Assembly (NCBI GenBank): GCA_041166745.1
Contig: JBEEGH010000008.1
Location: 1 to 55,717 of the forward strand
Direction of reading: 5' to 3'
From: DASUCS01 sp041166745
GTDB taxonomy: Bacteria > Actinomycetota > Acidimicrobiia > Acidimicrobiales > JACDCH01
DNA length: 55,717 nt
Shown here: in pieces, positions 24,981 through 33,909 of the stretch
How positions within the stretch are numbered: position 1 is the first letter of the stretch
How the letters are laid out: each line of letters starts with the position of its first letter
Translations under genes and position numbers: made by a program
Notes under the pieces: generated by a model
Told to the model about the DNA's origin: nothing
The model's input: only the letters and a program-made list of their open reading frames with translations
The model's database searches: none

Positions 24981-26519
24981 ATGGCATATGAGACCGTCAC
25001 GGGTTACTGCTGGCCGCAATCGGTCGCGAGCGGCGGGACGGTTGCGTTGCATCTCTCCTCGGCGGGCGCCAGGCCCGTGCGGGTGGAGATCGCCCGCGTC
25101 GGCGACGAGCGCACAGTCGTGTTCACCGACGGCGCGATTCCCGCCGAGAGTCACGCGACACCATTGGACGCGCACTCGAACGGGTGCGGGTGGCCGCCCG
25201 CGCTGGTCCTGAATGTCGATCCCGAGTGGCGGTCCGGTTACTACGAAGTCGTCCTGGACATCGATGTCGACGGCAGGAGCCGGCGCGGTCACGCCTTCTT
25301 CGTGGTGCGCCCGACTGCCGGCAAGCCGACCGCGTCGATCCTGCTCGCGTTGGCCACGAACACCTGGCACGCCTACAACGACTTCGGAGGACGCAATCTC
25401 TACACGGGTGGCACCCACGTGTCGCTGCAGCGGCCGATGTCGCCCGGCTACCTGTACAAGCCCCCGGGGCTGGGCCGCCGGGTCACGACCACGGTGCCAC
25501 CCGACCCGCAGATGGCGGCCCATGTCGGCTACTTGCAACTCAACCACCTCTCGCCCTACGCCGGGTCGGCAGGCTGGCCCGACTGGGAGCTGCCGTTCCT
25601 CCAATGGGCCGAGGGGCACGGGTACGACATCGACATCGTCACCAACGCCGACCTCGAAGGCCACCCCGATCTCCTGCGCGACGGCGGCTACTCCCTGTAC
25701 TTGTCGGTCGGCCATGACGAGTACTGGTCCGCAGGTATGCGCGACACCGTCGAGGACTTCATCGCACGCGGCGGCAACGCGGCGTTCCTCTCCGGCAACA
25801 CCGCCTTCTGGCAGGTGCGTCTCGAGGACCCCACACCCGAAGGTCCGGCGGCCACCATGGTCGGCTACAAGGGTCAGTTCAAGCGCGACCCGGTCTTCGG
25901 CACCGACCGCGTCAGCGAGCTCACCAGCTTGTGGTCCGACCACCTCATCGAGCGGCCCGAGAACCACATGACCGGTGTGAGCTTCGCTCGCGGGGGCTAC
26001 CACCGCATCGGCAAACGCGTCACGTCGGGCATCGGCGGTTACACGATCCACCGCGCCGACCACTGGCTCTTCGATGGCACCGGCCTCGGCTACGGCGACG
26101 TGCTCGGCGCGGCGGCCACAACCGTCGGCTACGAATGCGACGGCTGCGACTTCACGTACCGAGACGGGTTGCCGTATCCCACGGGCGTCGACGGTACCCC
26201 CGCAGGTTTCGAGATCCTCGGGACCGCGCCCGCAGCGCATTTCACGCGCACGACGGCCACTCGTCCTCCCGCGCCGGACGAACCCTCTGAAGTCGAGTTC
26301 ATCGCCGCGCGACTCTTTGGAGAGCGCTCTGACGACAACGTCGAGCGCATCTCGTACGGCCATGCCGTGCTCGGTACGTACACGTCGCCCGCCGGCGGCG
26401 TCGTGGTCACTTCCGGGAGTACGGACTGGGCGCACGGTCTGGCCGGCCGTGATCGTCAGGTCGAGCAGATCACCGAGAACATCCTCGACCGTTTGGGAAC
26501 ATCTACAACCAAGCCATGA
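24981..26519 (+). CDS. N,N-dimethylformamidase large-subunit-like protein
   Basis: This 512-residue protein resembles the C-terminal domain of the N,N-dimethylformamidase beta (large) subunit. A short N-terminal beta-sandwich-like part (residues 1-105) precedes the conserved core: LLALATNTWHAYNDFGGRNLY, FLQWAEGHGYDIDIVTNADL, LSVGHDEYWSAGMRD and AAFLSGNTAFWQVR. True DMFase large subunits are longer (about 760 residues) and need a small subunit, which is not adjacent, so formamide hydrolysis is unproven. No signal peptide is seen. ATG 24981 follows TAGCGT by 6 nt. It is convergent with the small membrane protein gene. Confidence 0.82.
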   Translation: MAYETVTGYCWPQSVASGGTVALHLSSAGARPVRVEIARVGDERTVVFTDGAIPAESHATPLDAHSNGCGWPPALVLNVDPEWRSGYYEVVLDIDVDGRSRRGHAFFVVRPTAGKPTASILLALATNTWHAYNDFGGRNLYTGGTHVSLQRPMSPGYLYKPPGLGRRVTTTVPPDPQMAAHVGYLQLNHLSPYAGSAGWPDWELPFLQWAEGHGYDIDIVTNADLEGHPDLLRDGGYSLYLSVGHDEYWSAGMRDTVEDFIARGGNAAFLSGNTAFWQVRLEDPTPEGPAATMVGYKGQFKRDPVFGTDRVSELTSLWSDHLIERPENHMTGVSFARGGYHRIGKRVTSGIGGYTIHRADHWLFDGTGLGYGDVLGAAATTVGYECDGCDFTYRDGLPYPTGVDGTPAGFEILGTAPAAHFTRTTATRPPAPDEPSEVEFIAARLFGERSDDNVERISYGHAVLGTYTSPAGGVVVTSGSTDWAHGLAGRDRQVEQITENILDRLGTSTTKP

Positions 26520-26527
26520 CCAGCCAA

Positions 26528-26797
26528 CTACGCCGACTGGCTCCCGCGGCGTCGTCGTTGGAGCGTGGGGCCGAGCGCATACCAGACCGCCGCGACCACG
26601 CCCCATGATCCGTTGATGATCACGCCTTGCGCGCTGCCGAGCAGCGCTTGCCCGGCGACGATCGCTGCGACTCCGAGCTCGTGCAACACGAACCAGCGAG
26701 TACGGCGTTCGCGCACCACGGGCACGAACCGAAAGATCACGATGATCGCGGTCGGGTAGCCGAACGCGAACAGGAGAATCTCGAGTGCAGTTTTCAT
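26528..26797 (-). CDS. Small membrane protein downstream of trpS
   Basis: This 89-residue protein has two or three hydrophobic segments (ILLFAFGYPTAIIVIFRFV; VLHELGVAAIVAGQALLG; GSWGVVAAVWYALG) and a basic C-terminal RRRRG. I do not recognise a family. ATG 26797 lies 4 nt after the trpS stop on the same strand, so it is probably the second gene of a trpS operon. A longer reading starting inside trpS is rejected. Confidence 0.62.
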   Translation of the reverse strand: MKTALEILLFAFGYPTAIIVIFRFVPVVRERRTRWFVLHELGVAAIVAGQALLGSAQGVIINGSWGVVAAVWYALGPTLQRRRRGSQSA

Positions 26798-26801
26798 CGC
26801 T

Positions 26802-27773
26802 TCACCCTTCGCCGCGGGCCAGGAGGCCCACGTTGCGTCGCGCGCGATCGAGTGTGACTGCCGCAACCGATTGCGCTTTCTCCGCCCCGCGTTCGAGGAT
26901 CTTGGCGACGGTGGCGGGGTCGGCCGAGAGCTCGCGGTAGCGCTGCTGGATCGGCTCGAGCACCGCTGTCACCGCGTCGGTGACGTCGCCCTTCAATGGT
27001 CCGTACTGCGAATAGTTGGCCGCGAGCACGTCGGGGTCTGAAGCCGTGCACGCCGCGAGGATCGACAACAGGTTCGCCGCCCCGGGCTGCTTCGGGTCGT
27101 AGTTCGTGTCGGTGACGGCCCGCTTGATCTTCTTCGTGACCGATGCGAGATCCTCGAGCACGAGAATGGTGCCGGCCGAGGTGTCGTCGGACTTGGACAT
27201 CTTGCGGGTCGGCTCTTGGAGGTCCATCACCCGAGCCCCGACCCCTCCGATCACGGCCTTCGGCACGGTGAACGTCGGGCCATACCGGCCGTTGAATCGC
27301 TCGGCGACGTCGCGGGTCAGCTCCACGTGCTGGCGCTGGTCGTCGCCCACCGGGACCTCTTCGGTGTCGTAGAGGAGTATGTCGGCGGCCATCAGCGCCG
27401 GATAGGTGAAGAGACTGGCGGACACGAAGTCCCGCTGCTCGGACTTGTCCTTGAACTGCGTCATCCGGCTCAGCTCCCCGAACGAGGCGTTGCACTCCAT
27501 CAGCCAGGCCAGTTCGGCGTGCTCGTGCACGTGACTCTGCACGAACAGTGTCGAGACGTCGGGGTCGATCCCGACGGCCAGGAAGACCGTCGCCAGCTCG
27601 AGCGTGCGCCGGCGCAGTTCCGCCGGGTCTTGAGGAACGGTGAGGGCGTGGAGGTCGACGACGCAGTAGTAGGCGTCGACGTTCTGGGCCGTGACCCAGT
27701 GCCGCAGCGCGCCCAGCAGGCTGCCGAGCGTCGCCTCACCGCTCGGCGCCATCCCAGAAAACACCCGTGCCAT
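26802..27773 (-). CDS. trpS: Tryptophanyl-tRNA synthetase
   Basis: This 323-residue class Ic synthetase charges tRNA-Trp. The HIGH-like motif appears as PSGEATLGSLLGAL near the N-terminus. YCVVDLHALT, ILLYDTEEVPVGDDQRQHVE and the RKMSKSDDT (KMSKS) motif are all present. The length is typical. ATG 27773 lies 8 nt after a TAAAGT hexamer (27787 down to 27782), so the mRNA is probably leaderless. It is divergent from scpA. Confidence 0.95.
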   Translation of the reverse strand: MARVFSGMAPSGEATLGSLLGALRHWVTAQNVDAYYCVVDLHALTVPQDPAELRRRTLELATVFLAVGIDPDVSTLFVQSHVHEHAELAWLMECNASFGELSRMTQFKDKSEQRDFVSASLFTYPALMAADILLYDTEEVPVGDDQRQHVELTRDVAERFNGRYGPTFTVPKAVIGGVGARVMDLQEPTRKMSKSDDTSAGTILVLEDLASVTKKIKRAVTDTNYDPKQPGAANLLSILAACTASDPDVLAANYSQYGPLKGDVTDAVTAVLEPIQQRYRELSADPATVAKILERGAEKAQSVAAVTLDRARRNVGLLARGEG

Positions 27774-27831
27774 GTCTCATGACTTTAGGGGTGCGCGGGC
27801 TGCGCTCCCCGCACCGTTACCCTGGTTCGCC

Positions 27832-28629
27832 GTGGCCTATGAGGTGCAGACCGAGGTCTTCGAAGGCCCGTTCGACCTGCTCCTCCATCTGATTCTGCGG
27901 GAACAGGTCGATCTCTACGAGGTGAGCCTGTCCCGCATCGTCGACGCCTATCTCGTCGAGCTCGAGAAGCTGGAAGGGCTCGACCTCGACGTGGCCACCG
28001 AGTTCCTGCTGATCGCCGCCACCCTGCTCGAGCTCAAGTCGAAGCGACTCCTCCCCGGAGACGACGACCTCGACCTCGACGACGAGTTGGCGCTCTGGGA
28101 GGAGCGCGAGCTGCTGCTCGTGCGCCTCTTGGAATGCAAGACGTTCAAAGATGCCGCCACGGCCCTGCACCGGCTCTCGGCCGCGGCCGGGCGGTCGTAC
28201 CCGCGCACCGCCGGCCTCGAAGACCGGTTCCTCGAGCTCGCGCCAGACCTGCTCGCGGGCATCAACGCCGACGACGTGCGCGCCGCGTTCATTCGTGCGA
28301 TCACACCTCGGCCGCCTCCGCGGGTCGACCTCGACCACGTTGCTCCGGTGCGAGCGAGCGTCACCGACGCCGTAGAGGAGTTGCTCGACGAGCTGCCGCG
28401 GACCGGCCGCATGACGTTCCGTGAGCTCACGGGTTCCCTCGTCGAACGCCTCGAGATCGTCGTGCGCTTCCTCGCCATCCTCGAGCTGTACAAACAGGGG
28501 CTCGTCGAGCTCGACCAGTTCACGAGCTTCGGCGACATCACGATCTCTTGGATCGGCGGCGAGCTCGACACCGCCGAGGAAGGCGGCTGGATGCGGGCCA
28601 TGGCCACGATGGACACCTATGACGGTTGA
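27832..28629 (+). CDS. scpA: Segregation and condensation protein A
   Basis: This 265-residue kleisin subunit links the SMC heads in the bacterial condensin. The N-terminal motif EVFEGPFDLLLHLILREQVDLYEVSLS and EFLLIAATLLELKSKRLLP are diagnostic. A winged-helix C-terminus (RMTFRELTGSLVERLEIVVRFLAILELYKQG, quoted by its ends only) completes it. GTG 27832 is chosen because TACCCT (27818-27823) lies 8 nt before it and the kleisin motif starts within ten residues. The end overlaps scpB by 11 nt. Confidence 0.94.
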   Translation: MAYEVQTEVFEGPFDLLLHLILREQVDLYEVSLSRIVDAYLVELEKLEGLDLDVATEFLLIAATLLELKSKRLLPGDDDLDLDDELALWEERELLLVRLLECKTFKDAATALHRLSAAAGRSYPRTAGLEDRFLELAPDLLAGINADDVRAAFIRAITPRPPPRVDLDHVAPVRASVTDAVEELLDELPRTGRMTFRELTGSLVERLEIVVRFLAILELYKQGLVELDQFTSFGDITISWIGGELDTAEEGGWMRAMATMDTYDG

Positions 28630-29197
28630 AAATAGAAGGGCCATCGAGGCCATCCTCATGGTGGCCGAGGAACCGGTCGAGACCCACTTGCTCGCGCAGC
28701 TGCTCGAGTTGCCGGCCGCCAAGATCGACGAGCTGTGCACGGAACTGGCGGAGGCGTACGAAGCCGACGATCGTGGGTTCGTGCTCGTGCGCATCGCCGG
28801 CGGCTATCGGTTCCAGAGCCATCCCGATCTCGCCGCGTACGTCGAGCGGTTCGTGCTCGACGGGCAGTCGGCGCGATTGTCGTCGGCCGCGCTCGAGACG
28901 CTCGCAATCGTGGCGTACAAGCAACCGGTGAGCCGCGCGCAGGTGTCGGCCATCCGAGGTGTCGATGTCGATGCCGTGATGCGAACGCTGCAGCAACGCG
29001 GCCTCATCGAGGAGATCGCTCGCGATCCCGGCCCGGGCCTCGCCATCATGTACGGCACCTCGAAGACGTTCCTCGAACGCCTCGGGCTCGATTCTCTCGA
29101 CGACCTTCCCGGTCTCGGCCAGTTCGTTCCGGGCGCGGAAGTCGTCGAGGCGCTGGAACAAGGATTGCTTCCAGATGCTTTAGATGCCCGGGAGTGA
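28619..29197 (+). CDS. scpB: Segregation and condensation protein B
   Basis: This 192-residue partner of ScpA in the SMC condensin has two winged helices. Typical motifs are AIEAILMVAEEPVETHLLAQ at the start, ALETLAIVAYKQPVSRAQVS and VMRTLQQRGLIEE. ATG 28619 overlaps the scpA end, and its own end overlaps rluB by 14 nt, so scpA-scpB-rluB are translationally coupled. Confidence 0.94.
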   Translation: MTVENRRAIEAILMVAEEPVETHLLAQLLELPAAKIDELCTELAEAYEADDRGFVLVRIAGGYRFQSHPDLAAYVERFVLDGQSARLSSAALETLAIVAYKQPVSRAQVSAIRGVDVDAVMRTLQQRGLIEEIARDPGPGLAIMYGTSKTFLERLGLDSLDDLPGLGQFVPGAEVVEALEQGLLPDALDARE

Positions 29198-29915
29198 ACG
29201 ACTCCAGAAGATCCTCGCCCGCGCGGGCCTCGGGAGCCGGCGGCACTGCGAGGAGTTGATCGACAGTGGTTCGATCACGATCAACGGCATCGTGGCGACC
29301 CTCGGCGACAAGGCCGACGCCGAGACCGATCACATCGAGGTCGACGGCGTGCGTATCGGGACGCAGCCCGGGCTCGTGTACTACCTGCTCAACAAGCCCG
29401 CTGGTGTGGTGACGACCGCAGCCGACACGCACGGCCGTCCGATCGTCACCGAGCTCGTTCCCGCCGAACCGCGCGTCTTTCCGATCGGTCGGCTCGATCA
29501 AGACACCGAAGGATTGTTGCTGCTCACGAACGACGGCGACCTGGCGCAACGGCTCGCCCATCCGAAGCACGGCGTCGAGAAGGAGTATCTCGTCGAGGTC
29601 GAAGGCAGCCCGACGCGTGGTGAGCTCCGTCGTCTGCGAGAAGGCGTCGAGCTCGACGACGGGCTTACCGCGCCGGCGAAGGTCGTGCTCGTCGAGCGCA
29701 CACTCGTGCGCATCACCATCCACGAGGGGCGCAAGCGTCAGGTACGACGGATGTGCGAGGCCATGGGGCATCCCGTGGTGCGCTTGGTACGCACCCGCAT
29801 CGGCCCGCTGGCGGATCGCTCGCTGGCACCGGGGGAGTGGCGGGTGCTCGCGATCGACGAGGTTCGGGCTCTGGAACGGGCCGCGGGAGCCGAGACCCCT
29901 CCAAGTACCATCTGA
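29184..29915 (+). CDS. rluB: rRNA pseudouridine synthase (RluB/RsuA family)
   Basis: This 243-residue enzyme converts a specific rRNA uridine to pseudouridine. An S4 domain (RLQKILARAGLGSRRHCEEL) precedes the catalytic domain with YYLLNKPAGVVTT, PIGRLDQDTEGLLLLTNDG (catalytic Asp in RLDQDT) and HEGRKRQVRRMCEAMGHPV. The order scpA-scpB-rluB-cmk is conserved in actinobacteria; here aroH-tyrA-aroA is inserted before cmk. Confidence 0.94.
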   Translation: MPGSERLQKILARAGLGSRRHCEELIDSGSITINGIVATLGDKADAETDHIEVDGVRIGTQPGLVYYLLNKPAGVVTTAADTHGRPIVTELVPAEPRVFPIGRLDQDTEGLLLLTNDGDLAQRLAHPKHGVEKEYLVEVEGSPTRGELRRLREGVELDDGLTAPAKVVLVERTLVRITIHEGRKRQVRRMCEAMGHPVVRLVRTRIGPLADRSLAPGEWRVLAIDEVRALERAAGAETPPSTI

Positions 29916-29917
29916 CG

Positions 29918-30286
29918 ATGCCCCCCGTGGTTCGAGCACTGCGTGGCGCGACCACGGTCGACGTCGACGAGCCGGAACACATCACCGAGCGGATGCTCGC
30001 GTTGTTGACGGAGCTGTTCGAGCGCAACGGCATCGACCACGACGATCTCATCAGCATCGTCTTCACCGCGACCGACGACATCCACTCGACCTTCCCGGCC
30101 ACCGCCGCCCGCAAGTTCGGGTTGGGCGACGTACCGCTGATCTGCGCCCGCGAGCTCGACATCGAAGGCGCGATGCCCATGTGCATTCGCATCCTCGTGC
30201 ACCTGATGACCGAACGCTCCCGTCGCGAGCTGCATCACGTCTATCTCGAGGGCGCGAAGGGCCTGCGCGACGACCTGCCGGAGTAA
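29918..30286 (+). CDS. aroH: Chorismate mutase, AroH type
   Basis: This 122-residue enzyme rearranges chorismate to prephenate, the first step towards Phe and Tyr. It matches the Bacillus AroH trimeric fold: VRALRGATTVDVDEPEHI, FTATDDIHSTFPATAARK, ICARELDIEGAMPMCIRILV and HVYLEGAKGLRDDL, with the conserved Arg in CIRI and Tyr in HVYLE. ATG 29918 follows TACCAT (29906-29911) by 6 nt, so it has its own leaderless promoter. Next in line are tyrA and aroA. Confidence 0.95.
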   Translation: MPPVVRALRGATTVDVDEPEHITERMLALLTELFERNGIDHDDLISIVFTATDDIHSTFPATAARKFGLGDVPLICARELDIEGAMPMCIRILVHLMTERSRRELHHVYLEGAKGLRDDLPE

Positions 30287-30289
30287 GCC

Positions 30290-31351
30290 ATGACGGTCCA
30301 GCGCGCCAACGTCATCGGCACCGGTCTCATCGGCGGATCGATCGGCCTCGCACTGCGAGGTCTCGGCTGGCACGTCAGCGGCACGGATGCCGACCTGTCG
30401 CGCGCCGAGCGGGCACGCGAACTCGGAGCCCTCGACGAGGTAGGGCTCGATCCGTCGGCATCGATCACCTTCGTGGCCGTACCCGTACGGTCGATCCCTG
30501 ACGCGGCCCGCCAGGCGCTCGATGCCACCACGGGCTACGTCACCGATGTCGGCAGCGTCAAGGGTTCGGTGCTCGAAGCCGTCGACGATCCCAGGTTCGT
30601 CGGGGGACATCCGATGGCCGGCTCGGAACAAGACGGCATCGAGGGCGCCGACGCGGAGGTGTTCGAAGGGGCCGTGTGGGTGCTCACCCCGACCGCGTCC
30701 ACCGACGACGAAGCCTTTGCCATGATCCGCTCGACCGTCACCGCCTTCGGCGCAGATGTGGTTGCGTTGTCGCCCGACCGTCACGACGCGCTGGTCGCGG
30801 TCGTGTCGCACGTTCCCCACCTCACCGCAGCCACGCTCATGCATCTCGCGGACGAACGAGCCGACGAGCATCGAGCCCTACTGCGCTTGGCGGCCGGGGG
30901 CTTCCGAGACATGACGCGCATCGCGGCCGGGCATCCCGGCATCTGGCCCGACATCTGCGCCGAGAACCGCACGGCGATCGTCGAGATGCTCGACCGTTTG
31001 ATTTCCGGTCTCACCGACATGCGCGACATCGTCGACAAGGCCGACCGCGAAGGCTTGCTCAACGTGCTCGAACGCGCTCACATCGCGCGGCGAAACCTCC
31101 CCGCACGGATCGCCCGACCCGACGAGCTGTGCGAGGTCCGCGTTCCCGTTCCCGACCGCGCCGGCGTGCTCGCCGATGTCACCACACTCGCGGCGGAGCT
31201 CGATGTGAGCATCGCCGACCTCGAGATCGCTCACTCCAGCGAAGGCGACCGAGGCGTGCTGATCCTCCTCGTACCCGCCGAACGCGCGGAGCGCTTCCAC
31301 GGGGGCCTCGTCGCTCGCGGCTACCGACCGGCGGTGCGCACGCTCGAATGA
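30290..31351 (+). CDS. tyrA: Prephenate dehydrogenase with ACT domain
   Basis: This 353-residue enzyme oxidatively decarboxylates prephenate to 4-hydroxyphenylpyruvate with NAD(P). The Rossmann motif is VIGTGLIGGSIGLALRGLGW. Active-site segments TDVGSVKGSVLEAV, FVGGHPMAGSEQDGIE and VSHVPHLTAATL follow. The C-terminal ACT domain (VRVPVPDRAGVLADVTTLAA, from about residue 280) suggests allosteric control, probably by tyrosine. It starts 3 nt after aroH and overlaps aroA as ATGA. Confidence 0.94.
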   Translation: MTVQRANVIGTGLIGGSIGLALRGLGWHVSGTDADLSRAERARELGALDEVGLDPSASITFVAVPVRSIPDAARQALDATTGYVTDVGSVKGSVLEAVDDPRFVGGHPMAGSEQDGIEGADAEVFEGAVWVLTPTASTDDEAFAMIRSTVTAFGADVVALSPDRHDALVAVVSHVPHLTAATLMHLADERADEHRALLRLAAGGFRDMTRIAAGHPGIWPDICAENRTAIVEMLDRLISGLTDMRDIVDKADREGLLNVLERAHIARRNLPARIARPDELCEVRVPVPDRAGVLADVTTLAAELDVSIADLEIAHSSEGDRGVLILLVPAERAERFHGGLVARGYRPAVRTLE

Positions 31352-32544
31352 GTGACGTGTTGATCGTCGAGCCGCTTGCTCGACCGCCCGACGCCACGAT
31401 CACGGTGCCGGGCTCGAAGAGCATCACGAACCGCGCGTTGATCTGTGCGGCGTTCGCGAACGGCACGAGCGAGCTCCACGGCGCGCTGCGGGCCGACGAC
31501 ACCGAGGCCATGATCGACTGCCTGCGCGCGCTCGGCATCGCGGTCGAGGTCGCGGGTGAGCGCATCTCCGTCCATGGCTGCGGTGGGGCGATTCCCGTAT
31601 CCGAAGCCCGGCTCGACGTTCGGCTGTCCGGCACCACCGCCCGTTTCATCACGCCGGTTGCGGCGCGGGGCAACGGCCGGTTCGAGATCGATGCCGCGCC
31701 ACCGATGCGCCGCCGTCCGATGGCGCCCACGTTCGATGCGCTTCGGGCGGTCGGCGTGCAGATCGACGAGCTCGGAGAGCCCGGATGCCTGCCGATCGTG
31801 CTCCGCTCGAATGGCGTCCGCGGCGGACGGGTCTCCGTTTCGGGTGACGTGTCGAGCCAATTCGTCTCCGGCCTGCTGATGGCCGGCTTCGAGGTCGATG
31901 TGACCACCGCGCTCGTCTCCGAGCCGTACGTCGCGATGACTCACGCCATCATGCGGGCCTTCGCCGGTCCGCGCACGTTCGACATCGAGCCCGACGCTTC
32001 GGCGGCGTCGTACTTCTTCGCGGCCGCCGCGATGTGCGGTGGGCGAGTGACGGTCGAAGGCCTCGGGCCCTCATCGCTGCAGGGTGACCTGCGGTTCGTC
32101 GACGTCCTCGAATCGATGGGTGCGACCGTGGAGCGAGACTCGGAGCGCACCACGGTGCGCGGCACCGGTGTGCTGCACGGTGTCACCGTCGACCTACGCG
32201 ACCTCTCGGACATGGTGCCGACCCTCGCGGCTGTCGCCGTGTTCGCCGACTCGCCGACGACCGTCACCGGCGTGGGCTTCATCCGCGGCAAGGAGAGCGA
32301 TCGCATCGGCGATCTCATCACGGAGCTGCGGCGCTGCGGTATCGACGCCATCGAACACGAGGACGGGTTGACGATCAAACCGGGTCAACCGCACTCGGCG
32401 CGCATCCACACGTACGACGATCACCGCATGGCGATGGCGTTCGCATTGATCGGCCTCCGCGTACCCGGCATCGAGATCGACGACCCGGAGTGCGTGGCCA
32501 AGACGTTCCCCGGCTACTTCAGCGCGCTCGACCAACTTCGGTAG
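31348..32544 (+). CDS. aroA: 3-Phosphoshikimate 1-carboxyvinyltransferase (EPSP synthase)
   Basis: This 398-residue shikimate-pathway enzyme makes EPSP from shikimate-3-phosphate and PEP. PGSKSITNRALICAAFANG (Lys and Ser for substrate), VRLSGTTARFITPVAA, SSQFVSGLLMAG, GKESDRIGDLITELRRCG and TYDDHRMAMAFALIG are present. ATG 31348 overlaps the tyrA stop. Its own TAG stop (32542-32544) forms the first three bases of the cmk -10 hexamer. Confidence 0.96.
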   Translation: MSDVLIVEPLARPPDATITVPGSKSITNRALICAAFANGTSELHGALRADDTEAMIDCLRALGIAVEVAGERISVHGCGGAIPVSEARLDVRLSGTTARFITPVAARGNGRFEIDAAPPMRRRPMAPTFDALRAVGVQIDELGEPGCLPIVLRSNGVRGGRVSVSGDVSSQFVSGLLMAGFEVDVTTALVSEPYVAMTHAIMRAFAGPRTFDIEPDASAASYFFAAAAMCGGRVTVEGLGPSSLQGDLRFVDVLESMGATVERDSERTTVRGTGVLHGVTVDLRDLSDMVPTLAAVAVFADSPTTVTGVGFIRGKESDRIGDLITELRRCGIDAIEHEDGLTIKPGQPHSARIHTYDDHRMAMAFALIGLRVPGIEIDDPECVAKTFPGYFSALDQLR

Positions 32545-32547
32545 CGT
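32542..32547 (+). promoter_or_regulatory. -10 hexamer of cmk, overlapping the aroA stop
   Basis: TAGCGT begins with the aroA TAG stop and ends 7 nt before ATG 32555. Confidence 0.5.
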
Positions 32548-32554
32548 CGTGCCC

Positions 32555-33196
32555 ATGCGCGTGATTGCCATCGACGGGCCGGCAGGATCGGGCAAGTCGA
32601 CGGTGGCCCGTCATCTGGCCGAGCGCCTGGAGCTCGCGTATCTCGACACCGGTGCGATGTACCGCGCCGTCGCGTTCGCCGCGCTGAGACGCAACGTCGA
32701 CCCGGACGACGACGACAAGGTGGCCGCGCTCACCCGTGATCTCACGCTCGAGGTCACGCTTGAACACGTGACCGTGGATGGTGTCGATGCGACCATCGAG
32801 ATCCGGGGGCCGGAGGTCACCCGCGCGGTCAGCATCGTCGCCGCCAACCCCGGCGTCCGCGAGGAGCTGCGGCGGCGTCAGCGTGAGTGGGCGACTGCTC
32901 GCGGGGGTGGCGTGATCGAAGGCCGCGACATCGGGACCGTGGTCTTCCCCGACGCTGAGCTCAAGGTGTATCTCACGGCGGCCGCGGACGAGCGCGCGCA
33001 ACGCCGGGCCAAAGAGGTGACCGAGCTCGACTACGAGACCGTGGCGGCCGATCTGGCCCGCCGCGATGCGCTCGACGAGGGCCGAGACCACAGCCCGCTG
33101 GCCGCGGCTGAGGATGCCGTACTCGTCGACACCACCGGACGGACGATCGACGACGTGGTCGCCGAGTTGTTGAAGAGGCTCGATGGCGGTAGCTGA
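32555..33196 (+). CDS. cmk: Cytidylate kinase
   Basis: This 213-residue kinase phosphorylates CMP/dCMP. The P-loop DGPAGSGKSTVARHLAE lies at the start. LDTGAMYRAVAFAAL, VIEGRDIGTVVFPDAELK and RRAKEVTELDYETVAADL (LID) follow. A GTG at 32549 is also in frame. ATG 32555 is preferred because a TAGCGT hexamer lies 7 nt before it. It overlaps plsC by 14 nt. The plsC and ispH genes lie further on, as in the cmk-plsC-ispH order of other phyla. Confidence 0.95.
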   Translation: MRVIAIDGPAGSGKSTVARHLAERLELAYLDTGAMYRAVAFAALRRNVDPDDDDKVAALTRDLTLEVTLEHVTVDGVDATIEIRGPEVTRAVSIVAANPGVREELRRRQREWATARGGGVIEGRDIGTVVFPDAELKVYLTAAADERAQRRAKEVTELDYETVAADLARRDALDEGRDHSPLAAAEDAVLVDTTGRTIDDVVAELLKRLDGGS

Positions 33197-33854
33197 CCGG
33201 CAACGGTGGTGGCAGGTCGCGCTCTATCGCTTCGTGCGGGCACTGATCCTCGGAGTGGCCAAGGCGTTCGGACGCATCAAGGTCATCGGGCGCGACAACA
33301 TCCCGCGGGATCGACCGTTCATCCTGGCCCCGGTGCACCGCTCGAACATCGACTTCGCACTCGCGTCGCTCGTGACGCCCCGGCGGATGCGCTACATGGG
33401 CAAGGACTCGATCTTCAAGTTCAAGGCGCTCAATCCGTTCTTCCACGCGCTCGGCGCCTTTCCCGTGCATCGCGGCGCGGCCGACCGCGAAGCGCTGCGG
33501 AGATCGATCGCCGTGATCGAGTCGGGCCAGCCCCTCGTCATGTTCCCGGAGGGCACGCGGCAATCAGGCCCGGTGGTCGAGGAGCTCTTCGACGGCACTG
33601 CGTACGTCGCGGCGAAGACCCGGGTGCCGATCATCCCCGTCGGCATCGGCGGCTCTGAGGCCGCGATGCCGAAGGGATCGAAGTTCATCCACCCTACGAA
33701 GCTGGTGCTCATCGTCGGTCAACCGCTCGAGCCTCCGGCACCACGCGAGAGCGGAGGCACGTCCCGCCGTGCGGTGAGGGAGCTCACTGACCAGTTGCGA
33801 GCCGAGCTGCAGAAGCTCTTCGACGAGGCCGAGACACGCGCCGGACGGCGCTGA
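33183..33854 (+). CDS. plsC: 1-Acyl-sn-glycerol-3-phosphate acyltransferase-like
   Basis: This 223-residue membrane-associated acyltransferase probably makes phosphatidic acid. Motif I is PVHRSNIDFALA (HX4D). Motif II is around GKDSIFKFKALNPFF, motif III is VMFPEGTRQSG, and motif IV is VPIIPVGIGG. A short hydrophobic stretch precedes motif I. ATG 33183 overlaps cmk by 14 nt. Confidence 0.92.
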   Translation: MAVADRQRWWQVALYRFVRALILGVAKAFGRIKVIGRDNIPRDRPFILAPVHRSNIDFALASLVTPRRMRYMGKDSIFKFKALNPFFHALGAFPVHRGAADREALRRSIAVIESGQPLVMFPEGTRQSGPVVEELFDGTAYVAAKTRVPIIPVGIGGSEAAMPKGSKFIHPTKLVLIVGQPLEPPAPRESGGTSRRAVRELTDQLRAELQKLFDEAETRAGRR

Positions 33855-33868
33855 TGATCCTGTGACCG

Positions 33869-33909
33869 CTCGCCGATCTCGCGACTCGTCAATGCTCGAG
33901 ATCGGCGAG
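33869..33909. terminator. Bidirectional hairpin between plsC and the glycosyltransferase gene
   Basis: A perfect 13-bp inverted repeat, CTCGCCGATCTCG (33869-33881) and CGAGATCGGCGAG (33897-33909), encloses 15 nt. It covers the end of the convergent glycosyltransferase gene. It can fold in either transcript; there is no strong T-run. Confidence 0.65.
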
